The notes beneath the pieces are model-generated. The model was given only the letters and a program-made list of their open reading frames with translations. It was not told the origin of the DNA and did no database searches. From assembly GCF_032854445.1 (NCBI RefSeq), contig NC_088298.1:16575976-16639975 (forward strand): a DNA stretch of 64,000 bases, written 5' to 3'. Positions 1 to 12,315 of this stretch are shown here, piece after piece. A program made the position numbers and the translations under genes. The first letter of the stretch is position 1; each line of letters opens with the position of its first letter. The stretch is from Liolophura sinensis. Its lineage: Eukaryota; Mollusca; Polyplacophora; Chitonida; Chitonidae.

Positions 1-831
1 ACGATGATCCTGTTGTATGGCAATGAGGTATTGTGATTTTAGTCACTGGAAGGACAGTATTCTAACAACTACAAAGTCTTCAAAATGATAGAGTTTCCCT
101 CCAAATATAGATCAGGGCGTCAGAAGTAAGATCGTATAATGGGTGCCGCGTAAAGTACTGAACCAATGACCAACATTCCATGCTTATATATCACCAAAAA
201 GAAACGAAGCCCGATTTGTCTCTTGCTTTGTTTGCCTGGTGTGGCTAATTGTCTCTAGTTAAAGTCCCCATGCAAGCAATGAGTGACAGTCAGCCGCCAT
301 AAACATTATAGATATAAACTTCCCGCTAAGATGTTACAACATGACAACGCAAAAAACAAATTCAATTTTATGTCAAATCACACACAAAACGCAATTTTAA
401 ATCACACGACAAAGGCATTCAAGTATATAGTAATGCATCTGTGAGCTAAACTGCATGACATTTCGGAGAGCAGCTATGTGCGGTAATTCCACTTTGTCGG
501 TATATTGAAGAGTGGGTGAACAGAAAATGAAGCACTTGCACTAAACAAGAAACACTAAACAAGGGATAACAAGAAACCGCACCTCTCTTACAAATCGTAA
601 AATAAGTAACACAAAGTGAAGATGTGACACTTTCATAGGCCTGGTCAGCGCGCCATGGCCACAAATTCCAGGAACGGGTGGGGTGTAGTATTGATTTGGC
701 ATTTACAGAGGTTATATCAATAGCTGAAATTAGGAGCGGCTGAATCAATTGCCTTAGGTTTAATCATATTTTTAAACCGATTTAAACGCTCAATTTTGCT
801 GAATTAAGTATGAAAATATAAATTGGTCACA
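1..831. other. No gene recognised
   Basis: AT-rich single-copy-looking DNA. A 100-codon open frame on the minus strand (446-748) resembles no family I know and has no supporting motif. No repeat of the families described elsewhere in the window was seen here. Confidence 0.5.
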
Positions 832-1000
832 CTTTAATTATTCTAACTGTTCATGTGAATGCATGAATACTAGCAATTTACACGCCCCTTAACACCATAG
901 CTTAATATGAATTAGGTAAGAAAATGCAGTTATGTTAATTGTAATTTATTAAACGTCACTGGTCTAGAATTAATCAAAATGCTGTATGGCATTTTAACAC
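832..1000 (+). repeat. Family A repeat, partial copy
   Basis: Matches the second half of the family A unit: the segment with TTCTAACTGTTCATGT, then ACACGCCCC, then a CTTAA-like stretch, then CACTGGTCTAGAATTA. The first half (with the ACGTAACCGG landmark) is missing. Same orientation as the copies at 16795, 29088, 44870, 51715, 57915 and 62880. Confidence 0.75.
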
Positions 1001-2019
1001 CTCGTCGGAAATTTTGAACGCTTGGACCCGCTTAGGCACGAAGATCGCGGTTTTAATAATACCAAGCCTTTCACGGCGTCGCTATCAGCGACCATACGTT
1101 TTAGCATGTGTTAACATGGCTCAGACATATTCAGTGAGGCTTGTAATAAACACCTTCATCCCTAAAGTGTTCTACTTTTCGTGTCGTACCGTCTGGTCAC
1201 ATACCCTGGGAATTGTGTTCAAATGTGCTTAATTCTACATCACATTAAACGGTTTTCTGAGACATTCCCAGATGGATGTCATACCAAGGCTAAAATAATA
1301 AGCGCAACTAATAACGTTCAAGTCTCAGCTACCGCGAGGCCCGTCTTAACGTCCCATTTTAATGAATGTAAGACTTTGCGATGCTTACGAAGTACGGCTA
1401 AGCTTTCAGCACCATAAAATTACGTACATATCAGTCACATGTTAGTCTCGGGTCAAAGATAATAGTCTGTTTACCTAAATGTTAAGCTTTTAGCATTTGA
1501 CCGTCCTGTAAGACGTTACTCTTAAAAATCTCCAAGGACTACATAACAAATAGGATTTTTAACAAGAGCCTGTCACAAAAAGTTTGACAACAGAATCTTT
1601 TCCGCCTTAAGTATTTACCAGCTAAGCTGTAACTATAAAATACTACAACATAAAGTCTTTTGCTTTGTTGGGAAACTGGTAATTTTGTACTCATTCGTTG
1701 CATTAAAACAATGGGAAATTCGACCATACCACAGTCGCCACTGAACGATAAAAACAACAAAACAACAACAACAACAAACCATAAATCAAGTCATAACTAA
1801 TATAATCTCCCTCAGTGCTACTTTGATGGTAAAAAGTGTATAAATGCATGGCTATACGTATATCATTAGCGCTTTTTTCTTTTATTTTTTGCTTAGCTCT
1901 TATTGCCCCTTTTAATAATCTTATTGTTCCTGGTAATAACGTCGCTATCACCCTGTAGTGCACGTAAGACGACTGAATGTCAACTTGTTACCCTTTCTCG
2001 TCTTGGACACACAGTAACA
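1001..2019. other. No gene recognised
   Basis: Open frames of 72-86 codons occur on both strands but overlap and lack recognisable motifs. An A/C-rich stretch (AACAAC repeats) lies near 1750-1780. Confidence 0.45.
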
Positions 2020-2210
2020 GAGACTAGATAATGAGACCACACAAGGCATGACATGAGACCAGAAACCAGATAATGAGACCAGAAATGACACCACATGAGA
2101 CCACAGACCAGATAATGCCACCAGGCATGACACCACTAGACCAGATAATGAACAGGACATGACACCACATGAGACCAGACAATGAGACCACATATGACAC
2201 CACATATAGT
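2020..2210. repeat. Degenerate minisatellite (GAGACCA / GACACCACAT)
   Basis: Roughly 190 bp of imperfect tandem units built from GAGACCA, GATAATGA and TGACACCACA words. Units vary between about 18 and 36 bp through internal gains and losses. The open frame across it on the minus strand (1948-2229) reads as Leu/Ser/Val-rich low complexity and is a by-product of the repeat. Confidence 0.8.
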
Positions 2211-3644
2211 TAGAGTATGTTGTCAACATCTGGATTTGGTCTTTGTCCGTATAAGTTAGTCCGTATAACGCGAGGACGCACCAATTGTGTTATGACAACG
2301 TGGCTATTACACTTTGGACATACTAAACGAAGGCATCAATAGGCTGTGAAATATTAAATATCAAGATTTCCATCTATTTTTTTACCATTCTTCAAAGGAA
2401 AACATATCTTCATGCTTAGTTGGTTTCTGGTCTTTGCTCTTAAAATAACAGTTTACATGTATTTAATTACTGATTTCATTATTCCAATACTTTGTTCTTG
2501 ACACGGACTAAAATCTAAATTTTTTGTTCTACGTCGGTTGGTTGCAACAAATAAACATTAGCCAAAGGCTATTTATGCCAACAGACATGTTAATTGAATA
2601 ATTGATATCGATTTAGAAAACAAATACAGTGAAAACAAGTATTGTTCCAACAGGAATTGGTGATAAATATTCATTCTAAAGAACATAAAGATTAAATGCA
2701 TGTATTTCTAAACGAGAGGTGGAAAAGGTAGATTCTCTATGAACACGCTCGAGGGAGTCGATGTCAAGGGTGGACTTGAGTAAACTTTAAGAGTCTAGTA
2801 CAAAATGTAGCAATAGATTTAACACTGGATACTTTCGAGCTCAAACCATTTTGTCGTTCAAAATAAAAACAGTCCTTACCACGTGACTTCTGAAAAATGT
2901 TCGCCAACCTTTGTGGACATCAGTTTACCCATCACTTGACTCACTGTGTTGAAGACGGACAAATGACACCTCTTCTTAAACCTTCATCTGCTCAATTTTC
3001 TCCATTTTCATTCAACCAGCTGTAAAATCAGTCATACTCGTTACCAAACTTGCCTTTTGTCAGTGACACTTAAAATCACAAAGCTCTTTATATGGATATG
3101 TTGGAAGTCAATAGTCTTGCGCAGAAGAAGAAGTTACAGCACTTTTTCTAACTCATAATATTAACCGCACAGCAGCCCATTACCTCGAGTGACGTCATAA
3201 TTATTTAAAGAGTCACTGCCATGCTGGATACTAGGCGGACTTTAATGCTTTCTTTCTTTTTTTTTCTTTCTTTTATTCACCCAAACAATAATTATGGACA
3301 TGGTTACACACAGTCTTGATTTACAGCGGGAATAAAGCTTATTTCAGGCTTGTTCTATCCCTGGAGGGATATATATTTTTTTAAAAAAGAGAGAGCAATA
3401 CATAGTCGATGTTTGGTCATATTTAGGTTCAGATAAGAGTTATACTATATAGATAAAATGAAAAATTTGTCACACTTGCTCAATTGCCCAGCATATCATG
3501 TTCTACATTTTAATGTATTTCGGAAACTGTTCCACACTCTTGGGGTCATACATTTAATCGTATATCTAGACAAGTTTGTGCGAAAAAGGGCTGGTGATGG
3601 TTTAATGATTAATTCCTTGTTGGATATTGGTCAATATCCCTAAG
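2211..3644. other. No gene recognised
   Basis: AT-rich DNA. A polypyrimidine run (CTTTCTTTTTTTTTCTTTC type) sits at about 3245-3276. No open frame above 61 codons. Confidence 0.45.
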
Positions 3645-4067
3645 TCAAGTGACGTGGGCCCTGAAAGCAATAGGAAGTAGGAATGGTTGATGGATAAACT
3701 TGTATGCCCACAAGGCCAGTAAGTACTTGTTTATTTGGGAGAATGTTAGAATGTTTAACTGTTTGAAGAGAGGTGCTGTACGTGCACGCCGTGGTGCGTG
3801 TGATATGATTTGGACAATGCGCTTTTGAAGGAGAAAAAGTGGTGATAAATATGAGGTGTATGTATTTCCCCAAAGGTCGTTGGCAAAAGACAAGTAGGGA
3901 TAGATGAGTGAAATGTATAGTGTCATAAGGGTAGATTTATTAACACTTGATGAGATATGTTTAATGAGACCTATGTTTCGAGAAACTTTAGAACATATGT
4001 AATTGATATGAGACGTCCAGTTCAGATTGCCATTTAGTACAATCCCGCTTTGACGAAGGGCGACCAC
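3645..4067 (-). pseudogene. LINE reverse transcriptase, C-terminal fragment
   Basis: A 140-codon open frame whose protein matches the region after the catalytic palm in non-LTR retrotransposon reverse transcriptases (jockey/CR1-like pattern). It reads a G-V/I-x-L-N-G-x-LNWTSHI start, then SKVSRNIGLIKH, LYISLIYPYLSFANDLWG, and LLQKRIVQII. The YxDD active site and endonuclease would lie upstream (higher coordinates) but the sequence there is not recognisable, so this is a 5'-truncated copy, the usual outcome of target-primed reverse transcription. A second frame (3640-3873) carries related-looking text, which suggests a frameshift near the 3' end. Nothing indicates host function. Clade assignment within LINEs is uncertain. 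Confidence 0.8.
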
Positions 4068-4492
4068 AGTTAGCTAAACTGCCATCGTGTAATCTAAACC
4101 ATATGTCTGAAACTGACATATTTGACATTACTCACAAGTTTTATTATAATATAAAAAAAAGAATTTTCTTTTATCTCTTGTGGTATATGATTTCACAGCA
4201 GTTTAAGACTTGGATGATGGGAAATTCTGTTATTCGAAAACAATATAGTCTATTCGCTGAGGCCTGTGCTACTGCGTGGTTTTCTAACCAAATGTTGGCG
4301 CAGCCATTGTAAATCACGTCCTTTGGTCAGGGTGCCAGTTGTTTTTTTTAATAATTATGACATCGCCCGAGATAATGAGTTTAATGAGTTCTTAGAGATG
4401 AAACCAGGCTTATGGAGTTTAACATTATAAATTAGAAAAGTATTCTAACTGCATTTTGCTTACCGTTTCAAAACGATGCACATTATATATTT
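4068..4492. other. No gene recognised
   Basis: AT-rich spacer between the LINE fragment and the SINE. A 69-codon open frame (4103-4312) has no recognisable motif. Confidence 0.45.
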
Positions 4493-4929
<437 letters not shown>

Positions 4930-5807
4930 TCGTGTTGAATAAGCATGTGTCCCAAGCCAAGGAATAAAATGAAATCACCATATTATATTAAGCAAGGCGC
5001 TAGTGATTCTTGGCTGATCGTACATATTTACTCACACGCCCGCTATACTCGTATTAAATGTGATACACTTAGACACGTTGTACAAGACGTTGTGATATCA
5101 GGCTATTGATATGACTCATTAATGTCATTAGCAAGCAATCCAGACCGTTCCCAACACTCTAACGCAACTTATCATATCGCCGAGACATATTTATACCTCT
5201 GCTATCAGCACGAAGCTGTGCAAAGAGCCAGAGAGCGTGCCATAGTACAAGGAAGGAACCTATCCCCCCTGACTTCCCAGCAGCCGGTTAATTGTGACAC
5301 CAAGCGTAAAGTCAACAACCCACTTGCATGATGCCTGGAATTGGCGATGATTAATTTCCTGGAAGCAATTGCGTTTTGAGTTAACGCACGAGTGACTCAT
5401 TACCACTTGTTCCCAATAACAGATATTGCATACTGGCGAAAAAACAATAAATCGAGTCAACCGTTACAAGTACAGATCGTAAGGGATAAAGCTTTAAAAA
5501 GACAAGGATTCGGTGCAAACAACTTTTCACTGGGTTTTACGACATGATGTTTACAGCTCGGTCATCAATACCAACGTGCAACACCGCCGCCAAAACTAAA
5601 ACCACTCTAACTTAGGTTTTACCAGCCTATTTGTTGCGTTCCACATCCTGCAAAATACATGAAACTTATTCAGTGACCATGTCATACCAAGGTATTTGAG
5701 ATTCAGTGTTTATATATCATACGAGGTAGCCTTTGGTCTGATTTTGGTATTACGACGTTTCTTAGATGTCCGAAAAACCACCAACACACACTATACTATC
5801 GCTGTGA
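4930..5807. other. No gene recognised
   Basis: Mixed-composition DNA. Open frames of 66-69 codons on both strands overlap each other and show no motif. Confidence 0.45.
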
Positions 5808-5945
5808 GGTTAAGTCCAGCTCATGTTTGATTCTTCTTTGATAGTACATGAGAAAGTTTGCAGTAGCCTGAGGAGGGTCGCTGGTTTCTCCCTGCAGCAA
5901 TCGTACACGTAAAAATATTCTTGTGTACGGCGTACCCCTCCTTCC
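5808..5945 (+). mobile_element. Highly degraded SINE relic
   Basis: Plus-strand order of the SINE is retained: GTTAAGTCCAGCTCATG (head, box B region), CTGGTTTCTCCCTGCAG (body), and AATATTCTTGTGTACGGCGT (tail), followed by an A-rich end. Divergence is much greater than in the other copies, so this is an old insertion. Confidence 0.7.
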
Positions 5946-6612
5946 AAAAAAAACCCCCAAAACAATAATAATAAAGTAATACTTTTCTCCCTGTCCGCCT
6001 CCTGTTAATTACCTCTCTTGTAACAATTAGTTAATTTGATAGAGGATTCCAGGTTATCTTAACCGATATGACCACAAGTCTCCCGATTTCGAGACCCGAT
6101 TTCCGAAGCGGTTCCGATAATTTGTACCTCTGGTATAGGAATGCACCATTTCTGATAAGATTCTGATTTTGTAATCGTCGTGTTTTAATACATTCATATT
6201 ACTGTGTATGATGTACACATAATTATGCGGCAGCTTCATACAAGTTTCTCCCTTACTTAGTCGATAAAACAATCTCACGCGAGATTAACGCATTAAAGAG
6301 TATAAAAATGCAATATAGACGCATGCTAAACTGTGCTGCATCTTTTGTGTGCAATTGCCCCTCTTGTATTCGTGACGTCCATCACCTGTTTCGGTAACAG
6401 GTTCTATATTCATTGTGAATATAGCACAATGGAAATCCAGGCGCTGTGACATTTTTGGAATTTGGATGTGCCATGAGAATGACAAAACAACTATTGCATG
6501 AGTGAAAACATTTGCCGGCATCCAAGAGTTGATACAGGCTTTCAACAAACGCTGTGCTACTGTTGTTTATTGAATTATTTAAACAACCAAGCTCAACTTG
6601 CTGACGGACTTA
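5946..6612. other. No gene recognised
   Basis: No open frame above 87 codons and no recognisable motif or repeat. Confidence 0.45.
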
Positions 6613-6850
6613 ATGAGTACTGATTTCACTCAGTCGCCTAGGACATACCTTGCGTCTTTCCAATATCATCAAAACTGTTGACTGCTTCTCTTTGCATGAT
6701 TCCGTCCCATTTTCGTAATTTATATACTTTCTTAGTTCTTTGGTGGTTTGTGTTACACGTCGTTTTTGGGAATTGGCCTTGCGATTATTGACCTGGAACA
6801 TTCTTATTGGTTGACGGCTGGTAAACGAGTGTCTATTTCGACGGATAGAT
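6613..6850 (+). repeat. Family B repeat (retroelement 3' region), partial
   Basis: Carries the family landmarks in order: ACTGATTTCACTCAGTCGCC, ACTGCTTCTCTTTGCATGAT, TTCTTAGTTCTTTGGTGGTT, then GGTTGACGGCTGGT. No RT fragment lies upstream of this copy, consistent with 5' truncation. Confidence 0.85.
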
Positions 6851-7714
6851 TACCCAAATATGACGTTCGCATATAAAAGTCCAAAACGAGGTAACATCAT
6901 CTGTCGCAATAAAAAATATATATATCCTTCCCGTGGGTTGGATTGCTGACGGTAGTGCAAACACGAGATCTATTTTAATGAATGTTTATCTGTCCAAATA
7001 TGATCAATAATCAGATATGGATGCTTGCTAAGTGGTGGGGGCTTACCCCGGTGCAATACGGGTTTTTTCACAAACAAACCTGCGCACCATGGTATACAAT
7101 GTTGAGTAAAAAGTCATCAATAGTCAATGAATTAATCGATCAATGAGACGTGCGACGCTTAAGTCTGAAGAGCTAGCGATATGAAAGACTGCGGTAAAGA
7201 GAGTAGAAAACTGAACACCGACATTGTGATAGTTGACAAATATTCACACGAAATCTGTCAAATATACAGCCTCTTGCTAATTTACATCAGTCAAAGGGTT
7301 TATTCCCACTGCTCGTGTAAATGTTTAAATAACAGCAAATTAGCCCTTGCCCTCTCCCCCAGATTTAGTTCATTCAATACATGAGACGTCACCGGTGCAG
7401 AATTACTTGAAATGCTTGTTATCATATTTAATATAGAAGCACAAATGCAGGGAGTGCCAACGTCTACTATTGTTTTGGGGGTCTCATTTTTTACAGAGTT
7501 GACAAAGTGTATGCAATTTTCAAATCTGACGCCTACATTTTGTACCTTCTTAATAATCTGTACGTATGCATATATGCACATGCACAAGTTAAAACAGCTG
7601 TTTTTATACAGTGATCTGGATATTAACGTCGTAAATCAAAGTGCAGTTTCGACAACGCTGAAGTTATCCGTCGCCTCTTTTGCCGACAACAACCGTTTAG
7701 CAAATATGAAAGCC
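6851..7714. other. No gene recognised
   Basis: A 107-codon plus-strand frame (7412-7735) and an overlapping 95-codon minus-strand frame (7300-7587) are present. Neither shows a family motif. Confidence 0.4.
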
Positions 7715-8046
7715 GGGCGTAGATCAACCTTATGACTGGGAGCAACTGGGTTTTTGGCCACTGGAAGCAACTAGGAGCAAATGGAAGCAACTGGGAGCAT
7801 ACGATCGCGTACTGGCTTTAGTCGATCTACGCGATCACCGACAACTGCTGACTAAGCGCTCCGAGTTGAAAATGTTCTACTTTTTTGTACAATTCGAGGT
7901 ATCCAATTGTACCCAGTTCCGTCGATCTAGGCGTGCTTGCGTCCAGTTGATTACAGTTGCTCCCTGAGATGCATCTTGTGATGCGCTATGCGTATATTAA
8001 TTATTACCGAGATGCTTACGATCGCAAGTCGACCTACGCTCTGCCA
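7715..8046. repeat. Foldback/MITE-like element candidate
   Basis: The ends are inverted copies: GGGCGTAGATCAACCTT at 7715 against the complement of AAGTCGACCTACGCTC ending at 8041. A second nested inverted pair is GGGAGCAACTG (about 7738) and CAGTTGCTCCC (about 7952). The word GTCGATCTACGC occurs in about four variants across the interval, and a GGAAGCAACT unit repeats at 7734-7800. There is no coding capacity. No target-site duplication was found, so boundaries are provisional. Confidence 0.5.
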
Positions 8047-9543
8047 TAGGCGCCATTCACACCATGTTCCATAGATGCAACGGCTTGCACCTTCCCACAA
8101 ATATCTACACATAAATATTTACACAAAAATGTGTATAGCCAATGTATTAAATTTTCCTGAGTTTCCTACGCGGTACAATGAAATAGATAGCTGTGTGTGG
8201 ATATAATATAGGCAGAGCAGCATTAATTTCAAATATCTCAGTGCACTTTGCCCTAGGTAACGCCGGAAACCTAGTGTGCTTTTTACGTTAAATGGTATCA
8301 TTATGGAATTGCATTACCTGGAAGGTTCTTCCGTGGTGAAACCAGTTTTGGATAGGGAATAAACTCAATTCAGTTTTACTATGTTTTTATGAGGAAAGGA
8401 ATAATTTCAGTTCTGAGGCGATAGCAATGTACTTAACGCGAATCGTCTGAAGAACATGCACAAAATGATTCTTTTTAAACCATGTACTCATCTCTGAAGT
8501 AGCAGTCACTGTATATGTCCACCGATGTCTGCTGATTGATAATCTACGTCTTAAGTTGATTATTGAAAAAAAAACTGCATCATTGATTCTCCATCAAACG
8601 TACTCAACTGAAACATCCAGAATGCCAAAAACAACAAATATAACAGTCTATTCGTAATACACGAGCGTGGAGCCTAGAATATCTTGTTATCTATAAATTA
8701 GTGACACTTTTTCCCGCTGCATGTTTTGTTGTGAGAACGTTAATACTAATTAGAATTTAGTGCTTCTCTGTCCATGTTTCTGTATTTTATTGATTATCAC
8801 TGGCTGCTTGTCTGCAAGGTATCTCCAGAACTACTTGACAATTTTATCGGTTAGCTTAGGCTTTCTCACTGCTTGTTGGCAAGTTTTGACTGCAAAACCC
8901 TCATGTTTGATTTCATTCATTCGTGTTTAGCAAAGTATTTCAAAACTATTCTCTGCTAACGAAAGCCTGATTAAATTAAAGCGTTTAGGAAGAAACTCAC
9001 GATTTCCAAAAAGACGCACAAAGCCGTTTATGTAATTTTAGTGGAAGGTCAGATGATTTCAACAAACTGGAAGTACATCTAATTCCGCTAAAAGGACAAT
9101 TAGAATGCTATCAAACGATGTGGAATTTCTAAAATCTAAGAGTAAACCCACACTACGTGTTTCCAGAGATTCGAAGACATGTATCAAGCAGCGAGAGCAG
9201 CCATAACCCAACACGTGTTTAAACCGAAACGGGTGGCCAAGGAAATGGAGTGTGATTGAAATTTTTAACACTAGTTGTTTTTGTTTTCTTTGTTTATATC
9301 TCCATTATATAAAAGCACAATGTCAGTTCTTACATTCACACAAACTTGGCGCCTTCATAAAAGGCACCCAATGAAAACACCGACGTAGACTGTGTATAGC
9401 AAATGCTATAAACATTATCTTTTCAAAAATACTGACTAAAGTGTTATTTGCGCGAAACCCACGCTCATCCGCAGGATGCTTGAAGGCCAATTTACAAAGA
9501 GCATTTCACACTAAGACCAAATCCACGTTGACGTGGGCATGTA
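8047..9543. other. No gene recognised; small SINE scrap
   Basis: About 1.5 kb with no convincing open frame. Positions 9452-9487 (GAAACCCACGCTCATCCGCA) match a short piece of the SINE body on the minus strand, without head or tail. Confidence 0.5.
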
Positions 9544-9580
9544 TAGTAAACTCTGTCAAAAAAGAAACGCAACCCCCGTA
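9544..9580 (+). repeat. Tc1-like element, left terminal inverted repeat
   Basis: Contains TGTCAAAAAAGAAACGCAAC, matching the complement of the right end apart from a 2-bp indel near the tip and scattered mismatches. Confidence 0.88.
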
Positions 9581-9630
9581 TTTTAGAGATTTTAATATTT
9601 AGTTTTAGGACGGCACAACTTTTTTCTTCC

Positions 9631-10682
9631 TCAGTATCTCGCTTGACCACCACGAGCTGCAATCACTGCACGGCATCTCCTTGGACAAGAACGGATAAGA
9701 CGCCGGATTCTCTCCTGGGGAATGGCCCTCCACTCCTCCTGTAACGCAACGGCGAGCTGTTGAAGCGTCTGTGGCGTTGGCTGACGTTGACGCACGTGTC
9801 GATCCAGAGTACCCCACAGGTGTTCAATAGGGTTGAGGTCTGGTGATTTAGAGGGCCACGGCAAGACATTGACGTTGGAATCCTGCAGAAAGTTCATTGT
9901 TGCACGTGCAGTATGAGGCCTGGCGTTGTCCTGTTGAAAAAGCTGTGTCTGTCGGTCAATAATCGGGAGAAGGCGAGGCTGTAACACGTGATTGATGTAA
10001 CGTTGGGCTGTCAGGTTCCCTGGAACGATCACCAAATCTGATTTCTGGTTGTACGAGATGGCTCCCCAACCATAACGTCCGCCAAATCTGTCCACCTCCC
10101 AGGCGCAGATGGGCGCAAAGCGTTCATGACGTCTCCTATACACACGCTGTCTTCCGTCGTGACGTGTCAAAAGAAAACGGGGTTCATCAGAAAACAAGAT
10201 GCGCCTCCAGTTTTGTAAAGTCCATATCCTTACGTTGTTACACCACCTGAGTCGTAGGCGTCGATGTAAGGGGCGTAGTACAGGTCCAACAACTGGTTTA
10301 CAGGCACGTAAACCCGCTTCTTTCAGACGGTTCCTAATCGTTTGAGCCAAAACTCTCCTCAAACCTGGTATTTGTGTGGCAAATTACGCAGGTGAAGGAC
10401 CCGGATGTACCGATCTTGAAGTGGGGTCGTGATTCTTGGCCTTCCACTTCTCGGGCGATCGTTGATCGAATTAAAGTTGTTGTAACGGCTCCAAAGTCGG
10501 GATATCGTTGTTTTGTGAACATTTAGGTGTCGTGCAATAGTACCAAAACTTTCTCCGGCTTGAAGACGACCAATGGCGATATTTCGGTCGGCAGCACTCA
10601 GTCGCGGTATTTTACCGACTGCCTTTCGTCGACGAATGAATGAATAAAATACGAAAGCACATGGGCTTTTATACAGCCCCAC
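9631..10682 (-). pseudogene. Tc1-like transposase, frameshifted
   Basis: Cut-and-paste transposase in two pieces. The first, 10682-10359, holds the paired helix-turn-helix DNA-binding part: RLSAADRNIAIGRLQAGES, then FGTIARHLNVHKTTISRLW, then NDRPRSGRPRITT with the GRPR hinge. The second, 10362-9631, holds the catalytic part: ILFSDEPRF (first Asp), FQQDNARPHTA (second Asp) and SPDLNPIEHLW (Glu). There are 34 residues between the second Asp and the Glu, hence DD34E. It ends in AARGGQARY and a stop. The pieces are in different frames; the break is near 10370, just after HLRN, where several residues normal in the family also seem deleted. All three catalytic residues remain. About 350 codons in total, normal for Tc1. 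Confidence 0.93.
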
Positions 10683-10904
10683 ACTATAACTGCCATTGAC
10701 ATGATTTGCAGGTGAATGGTTCTGTGTGCGACGTCAACAGGGTCAGTCCATGCGTTGTGACGTCATAAGCAATAAAATACACTAAGGAGGGAAAAGGCAG
10801 TTGTTTGGATGGTAATCTTCATTAAAAACGTATATAATTTCATTACATTTGGCTAAAATTTAGTTTGGAAGGAATAACTTTATTCGAACGAATTTTTGAT
10901 ATCC

Positions 10905-10941
10905 GAGGACAGGGGTTGCATTTCTTTTTTGACAGTTTATA
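10905..10941 (-). repeat. Tc1-like element, right terminal inverted repeat
   Basis: Plus-strand text GGGGTTGCATTTCTTTTTTG followed by ACAGTTTATA; inverted partner of the left end. Confidence 0.88.
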
Positions 10942-11219
10942 TAAAGACTACAAGACAATGTGATAGCTCAGAAATGGTCAGACGTTCATGTATATTACCT
11001 ATAATATTTGGTTTCTTGCCTGTTTACAATCCTGGAAAGAAAACGAAAAGTGACTACATTCAGCAAAAATAGCAATACACGCCGCATATTGTGTTATGTC
11101 AAAACTAAACCCACTTTCGAAGCCTTTCTAATGATATTGTCACACCAAAGTAGTTGTCCAAAAAAGCTCGAATAACGGGATGTGGTCGTCGCAGAAAGTG
11201 TAACATTGGCAAAATGATG
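10942..11219. other. Spacer, nothing recognised
   Basis: Flank of the Tc1-like insertion; no repeat or open frame of note. Confidence 0.45.
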
Positions 11220-11552
11220 TTAAAATATGGCACGCATCAAGTCAACGAGTTGGGACGAGTTGGGTCTGTCTACGAACGAGGTATAAAACGGACCCCGTGG
11301 GTGTGTACACGTACTGTTATTGATGTCCGGCTGAACCTCCCTTAGTTGGGTCGAAGTACGTCCATCTCCTTTTAAGTATGTTGTCATTCCGTCCAACTGC
11401 AGAACGGGATAGCCTCCTTCAAAATTTTGAGCAGGGTCGAAGTTCTCGAGCACCCTTTCCATCCAAGCCCGTCCGTGGTTCAAGTAAAGACCGTGAAAAG
11501 TTGCTAGGACGACCACTCCGTTCACATGCACTTTGAGCCCGTTCGACAGCAA
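11220..11552 (-). CDS. Unassigned open frame, possible exon
   Basis: A 110-codon frame with balanced, protein-like composition: GLKVHVNGVVVLATFHGLYL, then NHGRAWMERVLENFDPAQNF, then GGYPVLQLDGMTTYLKGDG. It is richer in GC than its flanks and contains no repeat. I do not recognise the family. On the minus strand a GTACGT word, a reasonable splice donor, falls inside the frame near 11312, so a real exon could end there. A canonical start is not evident and no neighbouring exon was identified. It may be an exon of an unannotated gene, a decayed gene piece, or chance. Confidence 0.3.
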   Translation of the reverse strand: MLSNGLKVHVNGVVVLATFHGLYLNHGRAWMERVLENFDPAQNFEGGYPVLQLDGMTTYLKGDGRTSTQLREVQPDINNSTCTHPRGPFYTSFVDRPNSSQLVDLMRAIF

Positions 11553-12089
11553 TTTAAAAAACGTAGTAAGAATTTGCTTGCTGTGATGGAGGTATGAAGA
11601 TGAGTGAGACTATGTGTATGCTATCTTATCGTCTGGAGCTCTAAGCAAGCATCCAACAGATTGCAGCACAGCCATTTTAGATGGACACAGATGTCTATTG
11701 TGTTGTTTACTCATATTATAGCAATTTGAGCAATATCGCTTGACGTATACCCTTGTCCTTTGATTTTTTTCATTGTCAAGACTCCCTCACTGGTACTGTA
11801 AATCAGCTACGCCTTGGTGAGCATTCTGTATCCCTAAAAAACCAGAAGCGTTGAGTCACATTTTCTTACCAAGTCTGTCTCACTCATTCCTATTTCAAAT
11901 TAGAAAGGAGATGTAAGCCAAAGTCATCAAACAGATAATTTACAGAATTTCCAATTTTCTCGGGAACTGGGTGGCGATAAGCGCCCTAGTTTGTTATCCT
12001 GTACAAAGTTCTCATGAAATCATTTGGCCTCAGCTATGTCATTCCGTTTTACTCATAGACCAGTGTCGTCGAATAGATTGTGGTTAACA
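11553..12089. other. No gene recognised
   Basis: Unremarkable sequence without notable open frames or repeats. Confidence 0.45.
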
Positions 12090-12315
12090 TCATTGCACTT
12101 TTTGCGACTTCAATCTGCTATAGTCGTGGTGCCAGAGGGCGTAAAATTTGCTACTATTTTTACATTTACATGAACAGTTGAAATAAAACACTGACTGTGG
12201 TAAACTGACAAAGGCGCCGTATTTCACCGGTTACGCGTGACAATTTGCCAAATCTCGCCCAGTCATCGCTGCTCTGGTTTTAATCTTTATATGCCGTTTG
12301 TCTTCAGTCAATCTT
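12090..12315 (-). repeat. Family A repeat
   Basis: Minus-oriented copy: TTTACATGAACAGTTG, then GTATTTCACCGGTTACG, then CGCTGCTCTGGTTTTA in order on the plus strand, i.e. the complement of the plus-oriented copies. Confidence 0.82.

Larger units (their letters stand above)
9544..10941 (-). mobile_element. Tc1-like DNA transposon, nearly full length
   Basis: About 1.4 kb flanked by TA dinucleotides (9542-9543 and 10942-10943), the target-site duplication of the Tc1/mariner superfamily. The ends are inverted repeats: the left begins TAGTAAACTCTGTCAAAAAA, and the right, read on the minus strand, begins TATAAACTGTCAAAAAAG. Both continue GAAAYGCAACCCC. Inside is one transposase gene on the minus strand. 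Length, end structure and DD34E catalytic pattern all fit Tc1. The transposase is frameshifted, so this copy is probably not autonomous. Confidence 0.93.
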
